This document shows, one piece after another, positions 1-56,188 of a DNA stretch of 64,000 nucleotides. Source of the stretch: Plotosus lineatus (lineage: Eukaryota; Chordata; Actinopteri; Siluriformes; Plotosidae). How positions within the stretch are numbered: the stretch's first letter is position 1; every line of letters starts with the position of its first letter. The position numbers and the translations under genes are program-made. The DNA is taken from contig CM045729.1 in the NCBI GenBank assembly GCA_024760905.1, positions 58,778,580 through 58,842,579 of the forward strand, given 5' to 3'. Below the pieces are notes generated by a model. That model saw only the letters and a list, made by a program, of their open reading frames with translations. It did no database searches and was not told the origin of the DNA.

Positions 1-28
1 TGTAAAACTGAAAAAGTCCAAGACTCAC

Positions 29-42095
<42,067 letters not shown>

Positions 42096-42424
42096 CTGAA
42101 AGAAAATAACATACAAAATTATCAGAAATTCATCCGAGGTCATCTGAAATTCATTACACAGGCATAACAGACCCAATATGGATATTATGCCAAGCTTCTG
42201 ACAGCAATTATGTACAGAGTATATAAACCTAGAGAGCACTGAGGCAACTGATAAAGAGCAGTCCATGAGACCCTGAAGTGATAAGGCATTTGTTTTTCTC
42301 TTTTTATTTATTATCTCCTATATGTTTCTTCTATCACTGTTTGTTAATAGATAAGAGAAAAATAGAGAACAAGAGTGGTGATCTCTAGTTGGTAGCACCT
42401 GCTGCTTTATTACAGACAATTTGA

Positions 42425-42474
42425 GAGAAAGTGAGAGCGAGAGAGAGAGAGAGAGAGCGCGTGAGCGACAGAGA

Positions 42475-42554
<80 letters not shown>
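42425..42554. repeat. (GA)n microsatellite
   Basis: GA units with a few GC/GT interruptions. The complementary strand is CT-rich. Confidence 0.97.
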
Positions 42555-42559
<5 letters not shown>

Positions 42560-42917
42560 GATGGGTGTGTTGGGTGGTGGGATGGTTAAGGAAAATGCTA
42601 CTCCTCATAACAGTATTGGGTGCCCAGGTGCACTGATTGGCAGAAGAATGTCAATACCTGCCTATAAAATAGCTCTGTAATGCATACTGGGCTGGAGTCA
42701 TGAATATGTGAGCTAGTGTGTAATGGAATTTGGAGTCTTTTTCTACTGAGAAAAACAATTGAGAAAGAAAGTTTTTGCAGTTTCAGGTTGGCTAGTGCCT
42801 TCCATACAAGTATGACTGCCTGAAGTTCTCTTTTTTGCACTCAGGCAATCTGAATTCAACCAACATTTCCAGACATCATACATATGCTTACACATTTACA
42901 TGTACATGAAGATGTAA

Positions 42918-42924
<7 letters not shown>

Positions 42925-42995
<71 letters not shown>
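42925..42995. repeat. (CA)n microsatellite
   Basis: About 35 CA units, with a cgcg-type start. Confidence 0.97.
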
Positions 42996-42999
<4 letters not shown>

Positions 43000-43413
43000 C
43001 ATGATCGCTAGGCTTGGCAATCAATAGCATTTGACAAAATGATTAATTACAGCACGGTTAGGCAAGGGGTACTCAGCTGGTTAAAATATCTGAGGGGTAT
43101 ACACAAGAGGTACTGCCCATAGCAACCAACTGATAATTACAATCAAAAACACTTAAATTGTACCCTTTCATTTTACACTCTCTCATGCTGAACATTACCT
43201 TAGGCCATTTAATACATTGATGTCCTCTGGTGGGACTACACGTAGGAGCTGTTATTAAATGACTTATAACTGTTATTACCATTTTGACAGCTTGAGTTCT
43301 TCCAGTGCACCTAAACAGTGCTATATAAGTGCTATGTAAATGACACAGCTTTAGTGATATAATTAAAGTTATTTAAAATCAATACAACCAGTTATGAACA
43401 ATTACTTTACAGG

Positions 43414-43624
<211 letters not shown>

Positions 43625-43739
43625 CCTAGTTATTGCAGATTACCAGCCAAAAGTGCAGTTCAACCATCTACAATTCTTCATTATAATTTTGTATTTTTAA
43701 CCATAATTATTAATGGGAAATGTAAAAAAAAACATTATA

Positions 43740-44197
43740 CAGTGGAGCCTCAGAATCTGAATGCTCTAGAGTTCGAACAAGTCGGAATCTAAGAAAAAAA
43801 TCCATTATTTTTTCGTTCTGGAAACCGAACAAAAACCAAAAGTTGAACTCGATAAACGCGTGAGAAAAAACAAGACTGAGAGGGAGGAAAAGTGCGCAGC
43901 TTCCAGAAGTCCGGACGTTGTTGATACTATGTATGTTCTGGGGAAGTCTGGATGTTGTCGATACTATGGATCACCCTAATAAAGCTGTCCTGGGGAAGTC
44001 CGGAAGTTGTTGATATAATATTACGCACGTATCACCCTCATAAAGATAAAGCTAGCACTAAAGCTATCTAATTACTAACGCCATATACCACCTCCATCGA
44101 CAAATACAATTTAGAGTACCGAACAGAAAACCCACAGATCGGCTTATAAGAATAACCGTCTAAACGAAGCTGAAAAGGATGTATGTATGTATGTATG

Positions 44198-44228
<31 letters not shown>

Positions 44229-45444
44229 GCTAAGCTAAAGCACAAAAGCTAAGCTAAAGCACTAGCAGTGCTGTGAACACCTTTAACTATGAGGTCATGA
44301 GCCACTTCTGGAAGGTTTAGAAAAGAAGGCAGAAACAAGTGACGTTAGAAATGTTCTTCAAGAAAACAAAGGAACATTCTGGAGAAGAGTCATCCATGCA
44401 AAGCGGTAGCAAGAGAAAAAAACACCTTTGGGTGATTTACCTGAAGCTATTATGAAAGGGAATCCACTTTCCTCTCTCCCTCTTTGTTATGGAAGGGAAT
44501 CCACTTTCCTCTCTTCCTCTCCAACATTTATGTATGCCAACTGCTCACCACTACAAAGGTTAAAATTCTTATTTTTAGTGTTCTTATGCTTTAACTGCAC
44601 TGTGGATTTTTAGTGTGTTATGGTCTCTCACAAAAGAGTTGTGCATTGAAATGTACGTTGGAGAGGGGCGTGGCTGCCACACATGGGGTGGAGTGTTAAC
44701 CAAACACACCTGATTCCATTTAATCACAAGCTGTAAAGACTAGCAGCGCTCTTACCAGTGCTAGAAGACTGCCCCTCTTCCCCGTAATCTCTCTGGCTTA
44801 GCTCAGTGCTCCACCAGTTCCCACTTTAGTTTAATTTCCATGTTTCTAGTGCTCTAGTTCCCGTGCTCTAGTGCCTTCCCTGTGAACAATAAAGCGGTGT
44901 GCATAGATGAAACAGGGAAATCGTAGTCACTGTAATGGAGATGCGGAGGAACACGTAAATCAAACTAAAGTGGGAACTGATGGATAATGGAGCTGAGAGC
45001 CAGAGATATCACAGGGAATCACAGGGACAATGTTCTAGCATCAGGAAGAGTGCTACTAGTCTTTACAGCCCATGATTAAATGGAATCAGGTGTGTTTGAT
45101 TAGCACTCCACCCTGTGTGTGGCAGCCACACCCCTCTCCAACGTACATTTCAACTCACAACTCTTTTGTAAGACACCATAAGACACTAAAAATCCACAGT
45201 GCATTTAAAGAGTCTCTCACAACACAGAGCATAACATAGTGTACTGTATTCGATGATTTTTTTCACTTAATTTGCAGATCTATGGTATGAGTTATGGTAC
45301 TGTTAACTTCTGTTCAAAAGACGATGGAGTGGATTAAGAGCATTTACATTATTTGTAATGGGAAACGTGTATTCGGAATCCGAACAGATCGGAATCCGAA
45401 CAGCCGTCTGGAACGGATTAAGTTCGAGTACCGAGGCTCCGCTG
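43740..45444. mobile_element. pogo-type element with internal foldback
   Basis: TIRs CAGTGGAGCCTCAGAATCTG and gtaccgaggctccgctg, flanked by TA (43738-43739, 45445-45446), 1705 bp. Inside lie a gtat tract (44181-44226) and a 240-bp-arm palindrome (44590-45206). No transposase is recognised. Confidence 0.82.
44590..45206. repeat. palindrome with about 240-bp arms
   Basis: Left arm 44590-44830 and right arm 44966-45206 are inverted copies: gcactgtggatttttagtgt against acactaaaaatccacagtgc, and ggagaggggcgtggctgcca against tggcagccacacccctctcc. The loop is about 135 bp. Possibly a separate foldback element inserted in the pogo-type element, or a hairpin of LTR origin (contains aataaag in the loop). 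Confidence 0.9.
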
Positions 45445-45446
45445 TA

Positions 45447-47139
<1,693 letters not shown>

Positions 47140-47147
47140 TTCTCTCA

Positions 47148-47149
47148 GT

Positions 47150-47224
<75 letters not shown>

Positions 47225-47244
47225 TGTCAAATTTCTTATATAGA

Positions 47245-47276
<32 letters not shown>
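47148..47276. repeat. (GT)n and (AAT)n microsatellites
   Basis: GT at 47148-47227, then a short spacer and AAT at 47247-47276. The AAT array holds the left target duplication of the next SINE. Confidence 0.97.
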
Positions 47277-47279
<3 letters not shown>

Positions 47280-47280
47280 G

Positions 47281-47606
47281 TGGTCTAGTGGTATAGGGCG
47301 CTGGATTGCTGATCCTAAGGTTGGGGGTTCGAGTCCCACTCTCTACAAGGTTATCACTGTCCCCCCAGTGCAGCTAACTGGGTTATCAAAGGCCGCCCAT
47401 GTCTCTCGCTGTCTATGGTAAGAGGTTCATGTAAAAGAACCATTGTTGACTTTCATAAAGAGTAGCTGCAAAGCCGTCAGCGTGTTTCTGTCCCTCGCTA
47501 AAGGGTTGTGTCAGGAAGGGCAGCCGACGTAAAAACCTATGCCACATCAAAACATGTGAATCATTCGCTGTGGCGACCCCTGAAAAAGTGAAAAAGCCGA
47601 AAGGAA
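47281..47606 (+). mobile_element. SINE-A copy with tail 1, target duplication visible
   Basis: tggtctagtggtatagggcg (A-box), gggggttcgagtcccac (B-box), the body, then gtcaggaagggcagccgacg and cattcgctgtggcgacccct, agccgaaagga. The flanks share aataataataaaaa (ends 47279; repeats about 47613), the likely target duplication. The clearest full copy of this layout. Confidence 0.92.
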
Positions 47607-47723
47607 ATCTCAATAATAATAAAAAAACTGCAGCAAAGTCCATTCAAACGCTGATCATTTCCCTAAAGATAGTCCAAAAGCAATGCAGATAAATAAATTG
47701 TTACTTTTAGGAGATTATATTAG

Positions 47724-48098
47724 ATGATTCGCTGTGGCGACTCCCGAGTAAAAGGGAAAAAGCCGAAAGGAAGACAGACAGATGTGCATAGGAATTGTGG
47801 ATCACTGATCCTAAGGTTGGGGGGTTCGAGTCCTCACTGGGTTGTCACTGTCCCCCCCAGTGCAGCTAACTGGGTTATCAAAGGCGGGCCATGTTTCTCA
47901 CTGTCTATGGTGTGAGGCATGTAAAAGAACCATTGTTGAGTTTGGTAAAGAGTAGCTGCAAAGCAATCAGCGTGTTTCTGTCCCTTGCTAAAAGGGTTGT
48001 GACGGGAAGGGCATCCGACGTAAAAACCCATGCCAATTCAAAATGTGTGAATCAGATGACTCTCGAGAATGGGAAAAAGCCGAAAAGAAAAGAAGAAG
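47724..48098 (+). mobile_element. SINE-A copy with tail 1, and a tail fragment
   Basis: A short tail-1 end (47724-47783: ttcgctgtggcgactcccga, gccgaaaggaagaca), followed by a head-truncated SINE-A (from about 47799) with body and tail 1 (gacgggaagggcatccgacg), ending gccgaaaagaaaag. Two copies in tandem within 400 bp of the one before. Confidence 0.85.
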
Positions 48099-48099
48099 T

Positions 48100-49630
48100 G
48101 CATAGAAATTGTAAAATATCTTTGAAGATGCTATTGCACAAAGTTGTACTTAGTTACTGAGGAAAAGTTAAACTAACATTAAAGAGCACTGTAATGAAAA
48201 ACACAGGACTTACAAATTGTGTTCGTCAGAGTTCAGTAGTATATTTCATTTTCACATCATTCATAATTTAAATATTTCAGGACCTCTTAAATACGAAGCG
48301 CTGAAAAAACTAACCTTTCCTAATTTCAATTTGAATTTGTTTTGATAATGCCATCGATTATGTATCGTACTCATTGTGTTATGATGACACCCCCCCCCCC
48401 AAGTTGTGATATTGTCTGAAAGTGTTAAGCTATTGAGAAGATTTCTTTAATGGAAACCCAATATCACCACAGGGTACCAAGATCCATTGTGATAGATAGG
48501 TTTACTTCCATAAGCACGTTATAGGCACCAGAAAAGCAATCACTAGTAAGATTTTCTACATAATAATCATCAGCTGGTACAAATGGAGGCCTTCATTCTT
48601 GCTTCTTGCTAAAGCAATTAGTACCAGCTCACCTCGTACTAACCTATTTTTTCCTCTAGTTTTAATATTTTCCGCTGTTCACCAACATGTCATTGAAGGA
48701 AGCAATATCAAATAATTACTTTGGTATTCTAGTTCTGTCAAAGAAACTACAGACTGAGCCTGAACATAAAAAAACCCTGAATATTTTCTGAAAAGTAGCT
48801 TCAGGGGTTTGATGACTCCAAACACATCATAGCTGTACAGAGATGTGGTGCAGAAAGTCACATAAAATCCCAAGCTTTCTAATAAAACAAGACCTTTTCA
48901 TAAAGGGACAAAAAAATTCATTTATCCGCGTTAAAAAAAATGAAAAGTATAAAGAGCACATGGACATTGGGCAGACTATAGATAAGTATAGTTGAAATCA
49001 GAAATCCAATTGCCTTCTTGACAGGTGGGAGGACAACTGAAGGAAGAACAGCATCAAGCATTGTGCAACATCCTTGTGTTAGCGTTCCACAAAACAAAAC
49101 ATGCAAGCCATATACGTTTATATGAGGAAGACAGTGCACTTTTCAAAACGTTTGGTGTTAATATTAGGCATGGATATCATTCACAATAAGAGGGACCCAC
49201 AAAAGAGCATCACACAGGCGATCGGGTCAGAACTAAGTGAAAAACTGAAGGCAGCTGAATTTGGGGCGTGCTCTTTGTTGGATTAGAAAATGTCACAAGC
49301 TGACTCTTAGCAAGTGACAAAAGAGTGGAGACAAAATAGGTTTGTGTGCCAATTATGCATCTTGTAAAAGAGTAAAGCTGAGCTTAAATTTGAGGCACTC
49401 TACCGAATGTAGGCGCTTGCCACAAATGACGTATGGCGTGACACTTGTTTAAGTTGAGCACTAAACAAGTATTCAACGTGCACTTGCTCACTTGAAAGAT
49501 CAGAAGTCCGGATAAGCCGTGCTTTGTCTCACAAGCACCACGACTTGCAACAAGCACCTACATTCGGTGGAGCGCCTCACACATTATCTGACTGAAATAA
49601 AATAAAAGAACTAAGGCTAAACCGAATTGT
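48100..49630. other. intron, unclassified
   Basis: No element or exon recognised. A C-run at about 48391-48402 is the only simple-sequence feature. Confidence 0.4.
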
Positions 49631-49943
49631 ATGGGGCCAGTGGTGTAGTGGTTAGGGTGCTGGGCTTATGATCCGGAGGTTGTGTGTTCAAAATCCCAGT
49701 TAGACCCACACTGTGTTAAGACCCCTGGGCAAGGTCTTAACTACAAGTGTGCCTCTGTTCACCCAGCAGTATAAATGGGTACCAGAAAAAAATATACTGG
49801 GAGGGTAACCTGCGATGGACTAGCGTCCCATCCAAGAGGAGTTGTACTCCTAGTCACTTCACGCCACAGAAACCAGGGCTAAACACCGGTCTGATGAGCC
49901 ACTAGGCTTGGGTATAAAAGCCTAACAGACTTTACCTACCTAC
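49631..49943 (+). mobile_element. SINE-B copy, near full length
   Basis: Head ggggccagtggtgtagtggt with B-box-like gtgttcaaaatccca, body with gacccctgggcaaggtctta, gggtaacctgcgatggacta, catccaagaggagttgtact, and a tail of tacc repeats. The best copy of SINE-B in the window. Confidence 0.86.
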
Positions 49944-49966
49944 GGGTAAATCAGGAGCTGTTAGGC

Positions 49967-49969
<3 letters not shown>

Positions 49970-50014
<45 letters not shown>
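49970..50014. repeat. (GA)n microsatellite
   Basis: About 22 GA units. Confidence 0.97.
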
Positions 50015-50017
<3 letters not shown>

Positions 50018-51200
50018 TGCTTCGGCCAAACTTAAGTAGCCTCTGATGTGATGAGCCACACTGCTGATGGACAAATCATGCCCGATCCCTCTCTTTGACT
50101 GCAGCCAAGCAAGATGAGAAAACTGGAGAGTACAAGGAGGGACGGTAATAAAACTGGATCAAAAATTGTGTTTATTGTGTCTGCGTCTAACAATGAATTT
50201 AAACTCATATTCCCTTGGAATAATTAATTTGGTGTGAATCAATTGGCTCAAAACATAGTTAACAGTCATCAGCAACTTTTCAGTGAATATCATTTAAAAG
50301 ACGAGTAAAAGACAATGTTGGTTTCTGTGTGCACAGAGGGGGCAGTAGTTAACTTTGGAGTTTACAGTGGGGCCATTCGAAAATTAAATCAGATGTTTGC
50401 TAGTGGAGGTTCCTTTGTTCATATTCTGTGTATTGCTCATCCCTATGAAGATTGTGTTAAGTTACCTGATGACAAGGTTTCATCTGTCTAAGCTTTATTT
50501 GCAGAAGGATATAGTAATTGAAAATGAAGCTATATGATAAGAAAAAACATTGCTTTTGTCAAACGAGGGAAGTTTCAAAATGGTCAACACTGAAGCAAAA
50601 AACTATGTTCAAAATATCAAGGCTGTTTACTGACCATTCAAACTCAAATACCTACAATCAATAAGAGTGTCCTTAAATATATCTGTACAGATAATTTTCT
50701 GTATTCTCCAGTCAATATGCTTGATACTGGAAACATTTTTCATTTGACCTCCCTCAGGTTCCACAAAGAAAATTTGACTATTGTTGAATGAAAGGATGAG
50801 CACATTGTGGCTATTAGATAACTGATACTACTACTTGTCACTAAAGGGAAGTACTGTACAAGAAAGATACCTTTAAGTTTTAAGAAAGGTTGGTGTATTG
50901 AGAGGTTTATGTCATGAGAATGAAAGTAGGTATGAACACCTTATCTCATGTGATGATTTTCAAATTTTTGATCCTTTAACTTGTCCTCAAGAAATAAAAT
51001 ATCTCCACAGTTTTGGCATGACATTGAGTAACATGCTTTAGATATGTAACTCTAGATTGATTTTTGACAGAAATGCAATACTAAGAGAGAATGGATGCAT
51101 TGAAAACAAGGAGAGAGATGTTTGGCAGCCTTCTCTGTGTATGAACTGGTCAACATACACAAAGTCATGTGTTGTTCTTTTCACTGCTCTCAAGAAATGC
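50015..51200. other. intron, no element recognised
   Basis: No open frame or repeat identified. The right end leads into the Rex1-like remnant. Confidence 0.4.
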
Positions 51201-52072
51201 TGATTTCAAAGTTGATTTTCACGTCAATATAACAAAAAACACAGTACACCCTCAGGTCTGTATGCTGAGCCAGTTCCTCTACTCCCTTTTCATCTATGGC
51301 TGTAGGCCGATGTATAGATCTAACTCCTTCATAAAGTTTGCAAACGTCACCCCGGTGATCAGACTCATCAGTGACAATGATGAGTCCAGCCACAGGGCAG
51401 AGGTAAAACACCTAGATGCATGGTGTGCTGACAACAACCTGCTTCTTAAGACCAGCAAAAACCAAGGAGCTCATTGTGGAATTCCTGGAAGGAAAAGGGG
51501 GACACTCATGACCTTATCCATATCAAAGGTATTGCTGTTGAACATCTCTCCTGCTTCAAATTCCTGGGGACCCACATCTCAGAGAACCTGTCCTGTTCAA
51601 CTAACACCTCCAGCCTTATCAAGAAGGCTCATCAGCACTTGTTCTTCTTGGGGACACAGAAGTGAAAACCACCTGTCTGTTGTCATCCTGGGTAACATCT
51701 ACTGCTGCACAATAGACAGCATCCTAACCAACTGCGCACAGCATTCTTAGAGACTCCTCTCATCCTGCCAACAGACTCTTTCAGCTCCTTCCCTCCAGAA
51801 GGTGCTTCAGGAGCCTTCGGACAAAAAAACAGCAGGTTTAGTAACTGCTTTTTCCCCACAGCTGTCATGCTACTGAACTCAGTCCCCTGTTGAACCTTCC
51901 CTTCCAATTGACAGTACACCATGCCAGCACCACTCATAACGTTACATTAACGTAACATACCATTCATGCACACATACATGCTTCTACCGTTATTGTCTAT
52001 TCGCCTTGCTTTTCTTCCACTGTGTAGACATTTATAGCACACTATATATCTGTATATATATGTCTATTAGCG

Positions 52073-52286
52073 GGTGGTGGTGATCTAGTGGTTAGGGTGC
52101 AGGATCGCTGATCCTAAGGGTGGGGGTTCAAGTCCCCACAAGGTTGTCACTGTCCCCAGTGCAGCTAACTGGATTACCAAAGGCAGGCCATGTCTCTCAC
52201 TGTCTATGGTGAGAGGCATGTAAAAGAACCATTGCTGACTTTCGTAAAGAGTAGGCTGCAAAGCCGTCAGCGTGTTTCTGTCAGTC
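52073..52286 (+). mobile_element. SINE-A, 3' part missing
   Basis: Head (ggtggtgatctagtggttag), B-box-like gggttcaagtccc, body to gccgtcagcgtgtttctgtc. It stops before the LINE-derived tail, at an unrelated sequence (52290-52440). Confidence 0.85.
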
Positions 52287-52611
52287 TAGGAACCACCACA
52301 GCCGTCTCAGCCAGCTGAGCCACCGTGGGAGGGACCTCGGCCGAGAGAGCAGGGATCAGCCAACGTGAACTGTCTCTCGCTATACACAAATACTCAGCAC
52401 AGGTGAGGAGAAATAACCCTTCACTATCTTTGAATTCGAAAAACAGAGCCATCATATATGTCTATTTATACATAATAGCATATCGGTATATTGTCCATAT
52501 TACGTCTGATTATCTGTATACATTCACACAGCTCATTTGTATATATGAATATTACATATATGCATAATGTATATCTTCTTCTTCTTCTTCTTTTCCTTTC
52601 GGCTGTTCCCT

Positions 52612-53247
52612 TCAGGGGTCGCCACAGCAAATGATCTGCCTCCATCTCTCCCTATCCTCTGCATCTTCCACTCTTACTCCAACGACCTTCATGTCCACCT
52701 TCACCGCATCCAGAAATCTTCTCTTTGGTCTTCCTCTGGGCCTTTTGCCTGGTAGTTCCAACCTCAGCATCCTACGACCAATATACTCACTATCCCTCCT
52801 CTGTACATGTCCAAACCATCTCAATCTAGCCTCTCTGACTTTGTCTCCAAAACATCTAACATGTGCTGTCTCTCTGATGTACTCATTTCTGATCCTATCC
52901 ATCCTCGTTACTCCCATAGAGAACCTCAACATTTTCATCTCTGCTACCTCCAACTCTGACTCCTGTCTTTTCTCCAGGGCCACTGTCTCTAAACCATACA
53001 ACATTGCTGGCCTCATCACCGTCTTGTACACTTTTCCCTTCATTCTTGCCGATACTCTCCTATCACACATCACACCGGACACTTTTCTCCATCCATTCCA
53101 ACCTGCCTTCACGCGCTTCTTCACCTCTTTTCCACACTCTCCATTGCTCTGGATTGTTGAGCCTAAGTACTTAAAATCCTCCACCTTCTTTATCTCTGCC
53201 CCCTGTAACCTCAAAGTTCCTCTTGGGTCCTTGTCGTTCACACACAT
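52612..53247 (-). pseudogene. RTE-like reverse transcriptase, C-terminal region
   Basis: Reads FKYLGSTIQSNGECGKEVKK, AMLYGLETVALEKRQESELE, FGHVQRRDSEYIGRRMLRLE and ends RWRQIICCGDP. It is the same region as the open frame at 11986-12738 and differs from it at scattered positions. The long opposite-strand open frame (52631-53365) is a shadow of this coding region. Confidence 0.92.
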
Positions 53248-54334
53248 GTATTCTGTCTTACCTTCAATCCCCTCCTTTCCAGGGCATACCTCAACCTCTC
53301 TAGATTTTCCTCCACTTGGTCTCTGCTCTCACTACAGATCACGATGTCATCTGCAAACATCATAGTCCATGGAGATTCTTGTCTCACCTCGTCTGTTAGC
53401 CTGTCCATCACCATAGCAAACAAGAAGGGGCTGAGAGCTGACCCTTGATGCAGTCCCACCTCCACCTTGAACTCTTCTGTCACACCGACAGCACACCTCA
53501 CCACTGTCTTACATCTCTCATACATGTCCTGCACCACTCTAACATACTTCTCTGTCACTCCAGACTTCCTCATACAATACCACAGTTTTTCTCTCGGCAC
53601 CCTGTCATATGCTCTCTCCAGATCCACAAAGGCACAATGCAGCTCCTTCTGACCTTCTCTGTACTTCTCTATTAACATCCTCAAAGCGAACACTGCATCT
53701 GTGGTGCTCTTTCTTGGCATAAAACCAAACTGTTGTTCACAAATGCTGACCTCTGCCCTTAGTCTTGCTTCCACTATTCTTTCCCATAGCTTCATTGTAT
53801 GGCTCATCAACTTTATCCCTCTGTAGTTGCCACAACTCTGTACATCTCCTTTGTTCTTAAAAATGGGCACAAGCACACTTCTCCTCCATTCCTCTGGCAT
53901 CTGCTCACTTTCTAAGACCTTGTTGAATATTCTTGTCAGAAAATCTCCTGCTACCTCCCCTAGACACTTCCATACCTCAACTGGTATGTCATCAGGGCCA
54001 ACTGCCTTTCCACTCTTCATCCTCTTCAATGCCCTCCTCACTTCTCCCTTACTAATCTTTGCTACTTCCTGCTCCTCAACGGTCACCCCTTCTACTCTTT
54101 TTCTCTCTCATTTTCCTCATTCATCAGCTCTTCAAAGTACTCTTTACATCTTCCCAGCACACTTCTGTCATCAGTCAATACATTTCCCTCTCTGTCCTTT
54201 ATCACTCTAACTTGCTGCATGTCTTTCCCATCTCTATTTCTCTGCTGTGCTAACCTGTATAGATCATTTTCTCCCTCCTTACTGTTCAACCTATCATACA
54301 AGTCATCATATGCCCTCTGTTTGGCCTTTGACAC
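53238..54334 (-). pseudogene. RTE-like reverse transcriptase, finger-palm region
   Basis: A linker (54334-54092: KAKQRAYDDLYDRLNSKEGE) and then, after a frame break near 54090, the RT domain: KMKSGKAVGPDDIPVEVWK, SCGNYRGIKLMSHTMKLWER, FVDLERAYDRVPR (first Asp), LHQGSALSPFLFAMVMD and MMFADDIVIC (catalytic FADD). All conserved blocks are present. It leaves its frame near 53245. Confidence 0.93.
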
Positions 54335-54445
54335 TGCTACCTTCGCCTTACGCTGTGTCTCCCTGTACTCCTGTTTACTCTCTTTGGTCCTCTCTATGTC
54401 CCACTTTTTCTTGGCTAACCTCTTCTTTTGTACTCACTGCTGCAC

Positions 54446-55583
54446 TTACTCATTCCACCACCAAGTTTCCTTATCTACTTTCCTTCCAGAGGACACACCA
54501 AGTACTCTCCTACCGGTCTCCCTGATCACATTGGCTGTGGTTGTCCAGTCCTCTGGAAGCACTTCCTGACTACCCAAAGCCTGTTTCAACTCCTTGAAGA
54601 CAACATGACACTCTTCCTTTTTCAGCTTCCAGTACTTTGTCTTCTGCTCTGCCTTTGCCTTTTTCACCTTTCTCACCATGAGTGTCATCCTGCACACCAC
54701 CATCCTATGCTGTTTGGCAACACTCTCACCAACTACTACTTTGCAGTCACTGACTACCTTCAAATTACATCGCCTGCACAAGATGTAGTCTACCTGTGTG
54801 CTCTTACCTCCGCTTTCATAAGTCACCCTATGCTTCTGTTTCTTCTTGAAGAAAGTATTCACCACAGCCATTTCCATCCTTTTTGCAAAATCGATCAACA
54901 TCTGTCCTTCTGTGTTCCTGTCCTGGATACCAAACCTGCCCATCACTTCCTCGTCCCCTCTGTTGCCTGCACCAACATGTCCATTGAAGTCTGCTCCAAT
55001 GTCCACTCTTTCACCTCGGGGTATTCTGCATCACTTCATCTAACTCACTCCAGAATCTCTCCTTCTCTTCTAGCTTACATCCTGCCTGTGGGGCATAAGC
55101 ACTAACAACATTGACCATCACGCCTTCAATTTCTAACTTGAGACTCATCACTCTGTCTGACACTCTTTTCACTTCTAGAACATTCCTGACAAACTCCTCC
55201 TTCAAGATGACTCCTACTCCATTTCTCTTCCCATCCACACCATTATAAAACAGTTTAAACCCTGCTCCTAAGCTTCTAGCCTTTCTACCTTTCCACCTTG
55301 TCTCCTGAACACAAAGTATGTCCACCTTCCTCCTCTGCATCATGTCAGCCAGCTCCCTATCTTTTCCTTGCATAGTTCCAACATTCAAAGTCCCTACTCT
55401 CAGTCCTAGGCTCACGCATTTCCTCTTCTCTCTCTGCCTATAGACATGCCTCCCGCCTCTCCTTCTTCGACCAACAGTAGTCCAATTTCCATCAGCACCC
55501 TGTTGGTTGACAGCACTGATGGCGGTCGTTGTTAACCCGGGCCTTGACCGATCCGGTATGAATTCTGTCTTGATCATTTGCAT
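54446..55583 (-). pseudogene. RTE-like endonuclease region
   Basis: Exonuclease-endonuclease-phosphatase fold. In order: LRVGTLNVGTMQGKDRELAD (Asn), DILCVQETRWKG (Glu), VNVVSAYAPQAG (Tyr), then after a frameshift near 55010 GADFNGHVGAGN (Asp, Asn), STQVDYILC (Asp) and AKQHRMVVC (His). The catalytic set is visible across the two frames. It nicks target DNA for reverse transcription in active relatives. Confidence 0.9.
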
Positions 55584-56082
55584 TTTTTAAATGTGGCAGA
55601 AGTTTTACGCCGGATGCCCTTCCTGTCGCAACCCTCTGCATTTATCCGGGCTTGGGACCGGCATAAGGGGAAGAGACACTGGTTAGTGCCCCCCCCCACC
55701 CGCCTCATGGCTGCATTCCCCCCGCCTCATGGCTGCATATATATGACCACTATATCTGCATATTTTATTTTTCTGTATAGTAATATCAAATATCTGTACA
55801 TTGCTCCTATGTAAATTAATGCTAATTCATTCTCACCTTTACTGCTCATATCTGTACATAACTGTTCACATAACATATTTATACATAATCTTTACATGAC
55901 TATTTCCACCTTTTACGCTGCTCTTATCTGTACATAACTGGTTCTAACTGTACATACTGCACATACTATATATTGCACTTGCTGCTCTCTGTACTTCTGA
56001 TTCAGTGCTAAATTGTATTTTGTTACCCTGTATTTATACATGTGTAATGACATTAAAGTTGAAGCTAATCTAATGTAATCTA

Positions 56083-56188
56083 ATCTATTCTAATCTAATC
56101 TAATCTAATCTAATGTAATCTAATCTAATCTAATCTAATCTAATCTAATCTAATCTAATCTAATCTAATCTAATCTAATCTAATCTAA
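56083..56188. repeat. (TAATC)n pentanucleotide array
   Basis: About 20 taatc units with two variant units near the start. It follows the 3' end of the Rex1-like LINE and is probably an expansion of its simple 3' tail. Confidence 0.97.

Larger units (their letters stand above)
52574..55640 (-). mobile_element. RTE-like LINE, nearly full length, frameshifted
   Basis: Minus-strand element whose 5' end (about 55640) reads gcgacaggaagggcatccgg and whose 3' end reads gacccctgaagggaacagcc, gaaaggaaaagaag(AAG)n. It encodes an endonuclease followed by a reverse transcriptase. At least three frame breaks (near 55010, 54090, 53245) make it inactive. It is the source-type element for the fragments at 11967, 20164 and 18505, and its two ends make up SINE-A tail 1. 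Clade call (RTE) rests on the RT and endonuclease motifs I remember. Confidence 0.9.

Noticed and set aside
44428..44613. Open frame with a duplicated gggaatccactttcctctct segment
   Set aside because: Short, inside a non-coding transposon, and without homology to any domain I know.
52631..55105. Long plus-strand open frames across the RTE-like LINE
   Set aside because: They run opposite to the endonuclease and reverse transcriptase motifs on the minus strand and are low-complexity Ser/Thr/Pro/His-rich shadows.
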